64,000 nt of DNA from Hydrogenovibrio sp. SC-1 (GTDB lineage: Bacteria; Pseudomonadota; Gammaproteobacteria; Thiomicrospirales; Thiomicrospiraceae), in the NCBI RefSeq assembly GCF_002848135.1, contig NZ_PKGB01000005.1:62001-126000 (forward strand). The letters run 5' to 3'. Both the position numbers and the translations under genes were made by a program. Shown piece by piece: positions 26,202 to 34,677 of the stretch. Under the pieces are notes generated by a model. It was not told the origin of the DNA, did not search any database, and saw only the letters and a program-made list of their open reading frames with translations. Position 1 is the first letter of the stretch, and each line of letters starts with the position of its first letter.

Positions 26202-27362
26202 TTATTTCGTGTTTGGATAAATAATATCTTTACCAAATTCGGTGATAAGCGAGTGTTTTAGGCCTTCAGCTCGTTCTGCTTGAATTTTGCGTTCGGCTTC
26301 TGCCTGTGCAACGTCGAAGCCATCTCTTTCTGGCCAGCCTTGGCTATGTTGTAAAATTAACGCAGCCAACATGTCGGTGTGATCTTCTCTGGCGTTTAAA
26401 GCGGGAATATAACTGTATTGTTCGCCGCCTGCACTTTCAAAATAGCCACGATTTTCCTGGTCAATTTCTTCAATGGTTTCTAAACAGTCCGCCGAAAACC
26501 CAGGGCAAATGACTTGTACATGCTTAACGCCTTGGGCGGGTAGGCTTTTTAAGGTGGCATCTGTGTAAGGTTTAACCCATTCTTCTTTTCCAAACAGCGA
26601 TTGGAAAGTCACTTTATAGTCTTGATCAGATAGTCCCAGCTCTTCAGCGACCAAACGCGAAGTAGCATGGCATTCGCAAGGATAAGGGTCGCCATTGTTG
26701 TAATAACGCTGCGGAATACCATGATAAGACAGAATTAATAAATCTGGTTTGCCGTGTTCAGCTTGATGTTCACGAATGCTATTGGCCAGTGCTTTAATAT
26801 AGCCAGGATGTTTATGATAGTTTTTGATAAAACGGAAATCGGGCAACCAGCGCCAGTTTTGTAGCTCTGAGGTGACCGCATCAAATGTTGATGCCGTTGT
26901 GGCTGCGGCATATTGCGGATAAAGTGGTAATACCAGCAGTTTTTGTACATTGCGTTCTTGCAGAGATTTAAGTGCGTCAGCGATAGAAGGGTTGCCGTAA
27001 CGCATGCCCAGTGCAAATTCAACACGCCCATGAAAAGCGTTAGACACCTTTTGTTGAAGAGCACTTAATTGTTGATTGCCAATGTCTAATAGTGGTGATC
27101 CTTCGCCATAATGCCCCCAAACTTCTTGATAGGCTTCAGCGGATTTGGCGGGGCGCGTGTTTAAGATAATTAGATTTAGGATCGTTTTCCATAGCCAGCG
27201 TGCTGGTGGTGGTTCAACCACGCGAGGATCCATCAAAAACTCTTTTAAATAAGGCTTTAAGGCTTGTTTGGTTGGCGCATCGGGTGTGCCTAGGTTGGTA
27301 ATCAAAACCCCTACGGCAGGCTCGGTACCATGTTGATAAGCAGTATAATTTTTATAGGCCAT
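26202..27362 (-). CDS. hemH: Ferrochelatase
   Basis: Inserts Fe2+ into protoporphyrin IX, the last step of haem synthesis, at the inner face of the membrane. Signatures include VGVLITNLGTPDAPT at the N-terminus, MRYGNPSI, LPLYPQYAA, the catalytic-His motif LILSYHGIPQRYYNNGDPY and the FSADCLETIEEI acidic loop. Length is 386 aa, a little longer than the usual 320-370 because of a charged C-terminal tail (RDGFDVAQAEAERKIQAE). The gene is a single unit, divergent from the TudS-DUF1722 gene, with a palindrome copy downstream. Confidence 0.96.
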   Translation of the reverse strand: MAYKNYTAYQHGTEPAVGVLITNLGTPDAPTKQALKPYLKEFLMDPRVVEPPPARWLWKTILNLIILNTRPAKSAEAYQEVWGHYGEGSPLLDIGNQQLSALQQKVSNAFHGRVEFALGMRYGNPSIADALKSLQERNVQKLLVLPLYPQYAAATTASTFDAVTSELQNWRWLPDFRFIKNYHKHPGYIKALANSIREHQAEHGKPDLLILSYHGIPQRYYNNGDPYPCECHATSRLVAEELGLSDQDYKVTFQSLFGKEEWVKPYTDATLKSLPAQGVKHVQVICPGFSADCLETIEEIDQENRGYFESAGGEQYSYIPALNAREDHTDMLAALILQHSQGWPERDGFDVAQAEAERKIQAERAEGLKHSLITEFGKDIIYPNTK

Positions 27363-27427
27363 ATAAATGTCTCACTTAAATCCGCAAAAAAGAGGATGCC
27401 AATCATACCAAATATTGGTCAATATTG

Positions 27428-27435
27428 TTGTACAA
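27428..27435. promoter_or_regulatory. TTGTACAA palindrome in the hemH/TudS-DUF1722 gap
   Basis: An 8-bp perfect palindrome lies between a TTGGTC (27415-27420) and a TATAAC -10-like box (27442-27447) whose 21-bp spacing resembles the stretched promoters used by MerR-family regulators. Suggestive only. Confidence 0.25.
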
Positions 27436-27461
27436 TTGCTGTATAACATGAGGGGATAAAT

Positions 27462-28460
27462 ATGGTGCAGTATAGTTGGTCAAATGAAGCTTACCCGCAA
27501 TTAAGACTGGCTGTTTCAGATTGTCTGCGCGGTACGGAATGTCGATATAATGGCGGGCACGCTCAAGAAGACTTTATTAATCAATCATTAGAGTCTTATG
27601 CAAAATTTTTCCCATTTTGCCCTGAAGCCCCTGTATTGGGTGTTCCAAGAGAAACGATTCGGTTAGTGGATGTCGATGGTCAGATACGGGTTAGGGGAAC
27701 CCGCACTCAAGAAGATGTGACAGATGCTTTGCAACACTATATCGACAAGATTATTCCCAATCTTTTAAAACAAAATTTAGATGGTGTCATTGTTAAATCG
27801 CGCTCACCAACTTGTGGCTTGGAGCGAATTAAGCACTACCGACCCACTGGAGAGTGGTTTGGCTCTCAAGATAAAATGGGGCAGGGACTTTTTACGCAAA
27901 GCCTGGTTAAAGAAGCGCCTAGTTTAGCGATAGAGGATGAAGGTCGGTTGCAGGATGCTTGGTTAAGAGAAAATTTTATGTTACGTCTTTACACACTGGC
28001 ACGTTGGCGAAACTTTTTGCAGTCTGACCCCAGTATTGCCCAATTTCAAGCGTTTCATCGTGATCATAAATATTTGCTGCTTTCGAAATCAGAGGTAACA
28101 TATCGTGAAATGGGACCGCTAGTTGCTAATGCAACCGCTCAAAACCGAACTGAACAGTTAAAAGCCTATGAAAAAAAATTACAGGCAGCGTTAGCGTGTC
28201 GAACGCAAGTGGGTGGGATGATTAATGTGTTAGATCATATCTATGGCTATTTTAAAAAGTCGTTGTCAGACCAAGAAAAACACTTGTATATTGAATCCAG
28301 AGAAGAATTTCGTCAGCAAATTATTCCGTTAATCGCGGTGATTAAATTGTTGCAGCAGTTTCTACAGCACTATGGTTCAGATTATTTATCGACGCAAGTG
28401 ATTTTAGATCCATATCCCGCTGATCTCGCTTTACGTTCAAAAACCACAGCCTATCGATAG
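27462..28460 (+). CDS. DUF523 (TudS-like)-DUF1722 fusion protein, YbgA type
   Basis: 332 aa. The N-terminal DUF523 domain (about 14-155) has Cys21 (VSDCLRG), Cys53 (FPFCPE) and Cys118 (SPTCGLE), suitable for an iron-sulfur cluster as in the thiouracil desulfidase TudS. The C-terminal DUF1722 domain (about 185-310) carries FQAFHRDHKYLLLSKS and YGYFKKSLSDQEK, as in E. coli YbgA. The combined function is unknown; a tRNA or base sulfur-removal role would be inference from TudS. GAGGGG precedes ATG 27462. It stands alone between hemH and a cold-shock gene. Confidence 0.85.
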   Translation: MVQYSWSNEAYPQLRLAVSDCLRGTECRYNGGHAQEDFINQSLESYAKFFPFCPEAPVLGVPRETIRLVDVDGQIRVRGTRTQEDVTDALQHYIDKIIPNLLKQNLDGVIVKSRSPTCGLERIKHYRPTGEWFGSQDKMGQGLFTQSLVKEAPSLAIEDEGRLQDAWLRENFMLRLYTLARWRNFLQSDPSIAQFQAFHRDHKYLLLSKSEVTYREMGPLVANATAQNRTEQLKAYEKKLQAALACRTQVGGMINVLDHIYGYFKKSLSDQEKHLYIESREEFRQQIIPLIAVIKLLQQFLQHYGSDYLSTQVILDPYPADLALRSKTTAYR

Positions 28461-28536
28461 ATTTCGATAAGAAAAAGCCGGGTTAAATTTTTTTTAAAAA
28501 AAATGATAAATACTTATTTTTCTAACCTTTTTTCAT

Positions 28537-28542
28537 TATAAT
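28537..28542 (+). promoter_or_regulatory. -10 box of the cold-shock gene
   Basis: Perfect TATAAT with no clear -35. It would give a leader of about 85 nt before the csp ATG; cold-shock genes often have long structured leaders. Confidence 0.45.
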
Positions 28543-28633
28543 GAAATTGCTAAAGTCTATTTCTGAGAAAGTTCAGTAGAACATTTGACGAATGATGCTT
28601 TGGTTTTAATTATTTGTTATATAAGGAAAAAGC

Positions 28634-28843
28634 ATGTCAGAGTTAGTTACAGGTACAGTCAAATGGTTCAATGATGAAAAAGGTTTTGGATTCATCGAAC
28701 AAGAAGGTGGAAAAGATGTCTTTGTTCATTTTTCAGCCATAAACGGTACTGGTCGTAAGTCATTGATGGAAGGCCAAACAGTAACCATGGAAGTTACACA
28801 GGGTCAAAAAGGGCCTCAAGCAGAAAACGTTACTGCTCAGTAA
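28634..28843 (+). CDS. Cold-shock domain protein (CspA family)
   Basis: A single-domain nucleic-acid-binding protein of 69 aa that melts RNA structure. RNP1 KGFGFI is at residues 16-21 and RNP2 VFVHF at 29-33; [12 protein letters not shown] at the N-terminus is standard. AAGGAAA precedes the ATG. The paralogue (A, C, D and so on) cannot be assigned from sequence alone. It has its own promoter-like -10 box and terminator, so it is a one-gene unit. Confidence 0.95.
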   Translation: MSELVTGTVKWFNDEKGFGFIEQEGGKDVFVHFSAINGTGRKSLMEGQTVTMEVTQGQKGPQAENVTAQ

Positions 28844-28855
28844 AATCCTCTCAAG

Positions 28856-28886
28856 CCCTTTACTGAATCTTCATTGAAGGGTTTTT
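28856..28886 (+). terminator. Intrinsic terminator after csp
   Basis: CCCTT pairs with AAGGG around an inner TGAA/TTCA stem, then five T. Confidence 0.75.
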
Positions 28887-29117
28887 CTCTATTTTTCTCT
28901 CCAATTCTCATTAGTTTCTTCTAAATTTGGTTCAGTCCAATCGTTTTTGTCCGTTATGGCTTAGGATTGTTTGAATTTTCTGTAATGTCTAAGTGTTAGT
29001 GTAAATTTAGATTTCAAAAAATGTTTTTTTCTGATAAATTGTTCCTGTTTGATACAGTTTAGACAATATACTTAGTTTATTATGTAGTTGGACATTGCAG
29101 GTAGGAAAAAAAACAAA
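28887..29117. other. AT-rich gap between csp terminator and tRNA-Arg
   Basis: 231 bp with no convincing ORF, promoter or repeat. A run of eight A next to the tRNA end reads as a T-run on the minus strand and may help stop tRNA transcription. Confidence 0.5.
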
Positions 29118-29194
29118 TGGCGCGCCCGAGAGGATTCGAACCCCAGACCCCTGCCTCCGGAGGGCAGTGCTCTATCCAGCTGAGCTACGGGCGC
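29118..29194 (-). tRNA. tRNA-Arg (anticodon CCG)
   Basis: 77 nt on the minus strand. Acceptor stem GCGCCCG/CGGGCGC closes the cloverleaf, the anticodon stem CTGCC/GGCAG holds loop CTCCGGA (anticodon CCG, reading CGG), the T-loop is TTCGAAT, the discriminator is G and the CCA end is encoded. It is a single tRNA gene with no neighbour tRNAs. Confidence 0.96.
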
Positions 29195-29210
29195 ATGAAT
29201 TTGCGTTGCT

Positions 29211-29216
29211 ATTATA
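29211..29216 (-). promoter_or_regulatory. -10 box of tRNA-Arg
   Basis: Perfect TATAAT on the minus strand, about 17 bp before the mature 5' end. The best -35-like hexamer (TTGATA) is 20 bp away, so the -35 is unclear. Confidence 0.5.
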
Positions 29217-30270
29217 AAGCTTCTAAAGCTAATTTGTATCAAATTTTAAGTTGTTCTTTTAATTTGACAGCTAAACATTTTAGTGGGTGTTTTTAGTTAA
29301 AAATTGGTGGCGTTTTAATGGTTAACGACACTGAATTCAATAAGGTTATTTAATGGAAGAAGATAAACAAGTCGTGATTGCTATGGATAACAACCCTGAC
29401 AAACTTTATTGGGTCGTTATTGGAGCCTCAGCCGGTGGGTTAGAGGCTTTAAAGGAATTATTGGAAGTTCTGAATCCTAAAACGCCAGCTATATATATTA
29501 TTGCTCAGCACTTAGATCCAAAACACCCTACTATCCTCAAAGACTTATTGGAAAGAGTTTCTAATATGCCAGTGGAATTGGTAAATAAAGATATGCAGCC
29601 AGTTCCGAATACGATTTATATTATTTCTCCTGGGCACAATGCTCAAATTAAGCGGGGCAAAATTATGTTAACGCCCGCGGCCTTGATAGGCCCAAAGCCC
29701 TCAATTAATCTTTTACTAAATTCTTTGGCAGACGAAGTGGCAGAAAGATCTATTGCGGTGATATTGTCAGGGACTGGATCAGATGGCGCTCAGGGAGTAG
29801 CATCCATCAAAGCTAATGCAGGGCTAATTATTGTTCAGGATAATGAAACGGCTAAATATGCGAGCATGCCTAATTCAGCAATTGAAACTGGATTTGTTGA
29901 TTTGGTTCTCCCTCCTCAGAAAATAGCAGAGGAGCTAAAAAGTTTTATTCAATCTTCGGGTAAATTACTCACTCATTTATCGATGCCAAGATCATCAACA
30001 AATTTGCAGAAACTATTCAAATGTCTCTTGGATGAAACTGGTTATGACTTTAGTGGCTATAAACTTAAAACGGTTCAACGTCGAATTGCGCGTCGCATGG
30101 CAGTTCATAAGATATTAGTTTTAGAAGATTATGTTTCATTGCTAATGTCTTCTTCAATGGAAGTTGAAAACTTATTTAAAGATTTACTGATCTCAGTGAC
30201 AGATTTTTTTAGAGATACTGAAGCTTTTAATGCCTTGGGGAAGGTTGTATACGAGTTAGTTAAAAATCAC

Positions 30271-30294
30271 AATGACAATGACAATGACAACGAC
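30271..30294 (+). repeat. Hexanucleotide tandem repeat in the CheR region
   Basis: AATGAC three times then AACGAC, encoding alternating Asn-Asp. A six-base unit changes length without changing frame. It lies about 55 bp before the frameshift. Confidence 0.8.
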
Positions 30295-31382
30295 CAGATA
30301 CGCATTTGGGTTGCTGGTTGCGCGAATGGTGAAGAAGCTTATTCGATTCAATATTATTTCAAAAGGCGGCGGTTGCATTAAAAAAAGATGTCAATTATCA
30401 GATTTTTGCAACCGATATTGATGAATTTGCCCTGTCTCAGGCACGCAAAGCAACCTTTTCAGAACATCAAGTTAAAAATATTGATCCTCAATTACTGGAT
30501 ACTTATTTTTATGTGAAAGAAGGTGTTTACACGGTTAAGAAGCTGGTTCGAGATCATGTAGTTTTTGCGCGTCAAAATGTGGTGATGGATCCGCCATTTT
30601 CTCGATTAGATTTGGTCAGTTGCCGAAATGTGATGATTTATTTTTCAATCGATTTACAGCGGCAAGTCTTACAAACTTTTCATTTTGCATTAAAAACTAG
30701 AGGGTATTTGTTTTTGGGTAAGGCAGAGTCGGCTAATTCGGTGACGCCAGAATTGTTCGATTCCTACGACAAAACAAACCAGATTTTTCAACGAAAGCAA
30801 ACCAGTATCTCTCAACGGATAGACCATGTATCGAGTGCTGTATCTGTTTCGAAAGGTCGTAAGCGTCAAGAACAGGCAATGCCATTAATGTTGCAAGAGA
30901 AAAATAACTTGCTTGGGCTGCTTGACCAAGCGTTACTTGACCAGCTGATTCCAACGGCAGTCGTTATTGATGATCAAGGGCAAGTAATGCACATTCGTGG
31001 TGATGTGAGTGGCTATTTAAACTTTCCACAAGGTCGAATTGATACCAATATTTTAACCTTAGTTAGAGAGGATCTAAAAGTTGATGTCCGAGCATTAATG
31101 CAAAAGGCCAAACGAGATGGGAATGCGTCAACCCAGGCGCTTTTTTATGAAAATACCACTAAGAAGAATGCTTTGTTTTTATCTGTTCAAGGAATGTCCG
31201 TCGAGGGGATGCCGGAAGATGTTTTTGTGCTCAGCTTTACACAGGTCGATCTCAGTGAAGCCTTTATCAGTGGTACAGGTTTAATCGATGATAAAGAAGG
31301 TATTAGTAATGAAGCTCTACGGCAGGAAGTGTCCGTCTTTAAGGAACGTTTGCAAACAGCGGTAGAAGAGCTAGAAACAACC

Positions 31383-31529
31383 AATGAAGAATTACAGTCA
31401 ACTAATGAAGAGTTGCAATCTTCAAATGAAGAGTTGCAGTCCGCAAATGAAGAATTACAAACTTCTAATGAAGAAATGCAATCAACTAATGAAGAACTGT
31501 CAACGGTTAATGAAGAGTTAGAAGTCAAA
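31383..31529 (+). repeat. 21-bp tandem repeat encoding heptad coiled coil
   Basis: Seven units, each starting AATGAAGA, encode NEELQS-type heptads (STNEELQ, SSNEELQ, SANEELQ and so on). The protein is an acidic coiled coil that links the CheR and PAS parts; such linkers are common in this CheB-CheR family. Confidence 0.85.
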
Positions 31530-32265
31530 ACTTTTGAGTTAGAACAGGTTAATAATGATTTAGAAAATATGTTGGCGATGATGAAAGAACCAATCGTGAT
31601 GGTAGATAATCGATTGAGAGTGCAAAGGCTTACTCAAGCGGCGAGTCATGTTTTAAATTTAAGCATAAAGGATTTAGGTCAAATCATTACTACCTTGGAT
31701 TTAGGTGTAGAAATTTCAAATTTACGTCAGGAACTGTTAAATGTTATTGAATCAAATGCGGAGCATGATCTACCGATTAGAAAACGAGATCAAGAGTTTG
31801 TGATTCGCCTTTCCCCCTACAAAACTGATACGGTTTCACAAGTAGGGGTTATGATGTTTGTTGAAGAAACTATACCGTTTACATCCGAGACCGAATTGAT
31901 TCAACAAGAGTGGAAGAAAATTGAGCTGTTTGGGAAGGTTGTGCCTTTTGCTCAGATTGTGATTGATGAAAATGGCATTATAGTTGCAGTAAATGATAAA
32001 ACGGAGTTGTTACTAGGTTATCGTGAAGAGGATTTGATGTACCAAAATATCAAAATGCTCATGCCTAATCCATTCAGACAGCATCACGATGGTTATATTC
32101 AAGATTACCTTTCAGGGGCAAGTGATGGCAACTTAGGTGTATGGCGTGATGTTTCGGCTCTTACAAAACCAGGTGAGCGGGTATTGTTGAAATTGAATGT
32201 TGAATCAATTTCATTAAACTGCAAGCAGCATTTTATTGGTTATTTAACAAAACCGGAGATATTGG

Positions 32266-34466
32266 ATGCAGTTAAATGAAGATTTAATGCCCGAAGTTTG
32301 TCAGCATTTGCTCAGAGATATCGAAGCTTATAAAGATGAGAATGCGCGACTACTTGATCAGCATATTGCGTTAGAGCATCAGTTCAATCTGTTGGAGCAG
32401 CAGGTTTCTGAAATGGAAGCAGAGACCCAGTATAGATTTCAAACAGGTGATGACGATTGTGTAGATATTGATAAGTATGAACAGCTTTTTTTTCAAGCAC
32501 CGATGGCATTAATCTTAGTTAATGAACGAGGGGATATTATTGAAGTTAATGAGATAGCAGTTGAGTTGTTGCAAAAAGAGGTTGGGCAACTAAAGTCTAT
32601 TAATTTTAGAAAGCTATTGGTTGCTCAGAGTAGTGTTAATTTTTTAATGGCGCTACAAAAGCTGAATTCAAGTTTACAGCAGAAGCAATTGCACCAACTA
32701 GTCACCTTAAAGGATGGCAGTTTGGTTGATGCCTGGTTTCGGATGATCAATCCAGAGATAACTCAAAATTTCAGTGTTATGATTTCATTGAATTTAATTG
32801 ATGTTCAAGTTCCTTCTCCTCACTCTTTTCGATTGTTTTCGGTGATGTTTGAGCAGTCAAGAGAGGGTGTTATTATTACTGATACCGATGGAACCATTAT
32901 TAATGTTAATCACGCTTTTTGTGAAATTACCGGTTATGCAGAGAGTGAAGTTTTAGGTAAGAATCCTCGGTTGTTACACTCCGGCTATCATAATGAAGCC
33001 TTTTACAAGGAAATGTGGCAGCAGCTTTTTCATGCGGGCTGGTGGGTTGGTGAAGTTTGGAATCGTCGGAAAAATGGTGAAACTTATCCTGAATGGTTAA
33101 CCATTTATCGAGTGCATGACGATCAATTAGCGCAAAGCTTTTATGTTGCTAACTTCTCTGATTTAACTGAACGCAAACAACATCAACAGCAACTTGATCG
33201 GTTGGCCTTTTACGATATATTGACTGGATTGCCGAATCGTTCTATGTTAAATAATTTCATCGAAGAGAAGTTAACCAGTCCAAAAGCATCAGAAAAAATT
33301 GCTGTTTGTTTTCTAGATTTGGATAAGTTTAAAGATGTCAATGACAATTATGGTCATCCGGAAGGTGATCGAATACTAAGAGAGGCCTCACAAAGAATCT
33401 TATCTCGTATCCGAGAGGGTGATATGGCTTGTCGAGTGGGAGGGGATGAATTTGTAGTGGTATTAACTCGAATTCAAGTTGCTGAAGATGCAAAAGTCGT
33501 TGCTCAGGATTTACTTGAAGTCCTGTCTAACCCTTTTAAAACCAAACAAGCTCAGCACCGATTATCTGTCTCTATTGGCATTTCATTTTCAGCTGAACAT
33601 GGTAAAACAGTGAGTGACCTGATGCGTCGAGCCGATGCGGCGATGTATAAAGCTAAAAACCTAGGGCGGAATGGCTTCCAGGTTTTTGAATCAGAAGATG
33701 AGCAACAGTTGAGCGAAGCGAATACAGTTTTAAGTCATATATGGCAAGCTATAGACCATCCATTACAAACTATCGAAATGCACTATCAACCCGTTTATGC
33801 TAGAGAAGATACGAATATTCCTCGGCATTTTGAAGCTTTGGTTCGAATTCAAGTTGATGGTGAACAGCTGATATACCCTGGAAGTTTTATAGAGTTGGCA
33901 GAACAACAAGGGTTAATGGATAAATTGGGTATGGCGATTTTTGAATCTGTTTGTCGTGATATCGTTGAATGTTTGCTTCCGAGTGACTTTCGAGTGGCTG
34001 TCAATTTATCACAGCAGCAGTTTTACAACCAGAGATTGTTGGAGCAACTGGAATTAAAAGCAAAAGAGTATGGTCTAAGCCTTAGCCGCTTTCAGTTTGA
34101 GGTCACGGAAACCGCAACGATGGAAAACCTTCATTTGATGGGGGGGGGTTAGAGGCCTTAAAGGAAAAGCAAGCAGATATTTTATTGGATGACTTTGGAA
34201 CTGGTTACGCTTCATTATCTATCTTGAAAAGTTTACCAGTGAATATTCTTAAAATTGATCAAAGTTTTGTAAAAGACATTGGTAGTTCAGTTGAGGTAGA
34301 AACCATGATTATGGCGATTATTGCTATGGCCAAGGCATTGGGTTTAGAGTTGGTTGCTGAAGGGGTCGAAACAGAAAAACAACTGAAATGGTTAACTGAA
34401 CAAAGTGTGGATTACTTGCAGGGTTACTATTTAGCTAAACCAGAACGACCTTTTAAGTTGAGTTGA
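32266..34466 (+). pseudogene. PAS-PAS-GGDEF-EAL c-di-GMP protein, broken at a G9 tract
   Basis: Soluble c-di-GMP enzyme. Coiled N-terminus (about 1-55), PAS 1 (about 70-185), PAS 2 (about 192-305), then a GGDEF domain with VGGDEF and an upstream RxxD inhibitory site (REGD), and an EAL domain with FEALVR, VAVNLS, FEVTET, DDFGTG and AEGVE. The frame stops at 34150-34152 after a run of nine G (34140-34148). The rest of the EAL domain (LEALKEKQAD, LLDDFGTGYASL) continues from 34149 in another frame to 34466. A run of 7 or 10 G would restore one protein of about 730 aa. Both catalytic domains look otherwise intact. Confidence 0.85.
34140..34148 (+). repeat. Homopolymer of nine G inside the EAL domain
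   Basis: Longest G run seen in the window, at the exact point where the frame is lost. Confidence 0.95.
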
Positions 34467-34545
34467 TGATGGTGCATTATCCGAACTTCAAGGCAAAATA
34501 TGAATAGCGCTCAAGTTGCCAAAGCAGTTAATAATGATTTTAACC

Positions 34546-34571
34546 ATATTGGTATATTTTTTTACCAATAT
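34546..34571. repeat. Inverted repeat upstream of diguanylate cyclase
   Basis: ATATTGGTA (34546-34554) and TACCAATAT (34563-34571) with an AT-rich loop. It lies 80 bp after the EAL stop and 107 bp before the next start; it may be a weak terminator or a regulator site. Confidence 0.4.
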
Positions 34572-34677
34572 CCTGCCCAGTGCTATTGTAGATTGAAAAA
34601 AAACTGCTATATTACCGTTCCCTAATGTTTGTATGTTGTGCTATTGAGTGCAGTTTTTTGATATCTTTGGAAGTTTT

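Larger units (their letters stand above)
29353..32279 (+). pseudogene. CheB-CheR-PAS signalling protein, frameshifted near 30349
   Basis: The first frame (29353-30381) encodes a CheB methylesterase domain with Ser in GASAGG, His in AQHLDP and Asp in GTGSDG, then the N-terminal CheR domain and the start of the SAM fold (RIWVAGCANGEEAYSI). It then runs to a stop after a one-base loss near 30349. The correct sequence continues in another frame (ILFQKAAVALKKDVNYQIF, ATDIDEFALS) without a start codon, through the CheR catalytic end (SRLDLVSCRNVMIYF), a heptad-repeat coiled coil and two PAS-like domains, to 32279. No receiver domain is present. It is either a true mutation or a sequencing error. 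The gene overlaps the following GGDEF-EAL gene by 14 bp. Confidence 0.85.

Noticed and set aside
29118-29352. tRNA-Arg as an integration site for the signalling genes
   Set aside because: The genes lie on the 5' side of the tRNA. No integrase or direct repeat of the tRNA 3' end was seen within the window.
31187-31528. Ser/Asp-rich ORF antisense to the coiled-coil repeat
   Set aside because: It is a mirror of the 21-bp coding repeat, with the sense strand clearly conserved as protein.
31383-31529. CRISPR-like spacing of repeats
   Set aside because: Repeat units are contiguous 21-mers inside a coding region without spacers; no CRISPR array or cas gene was seen.
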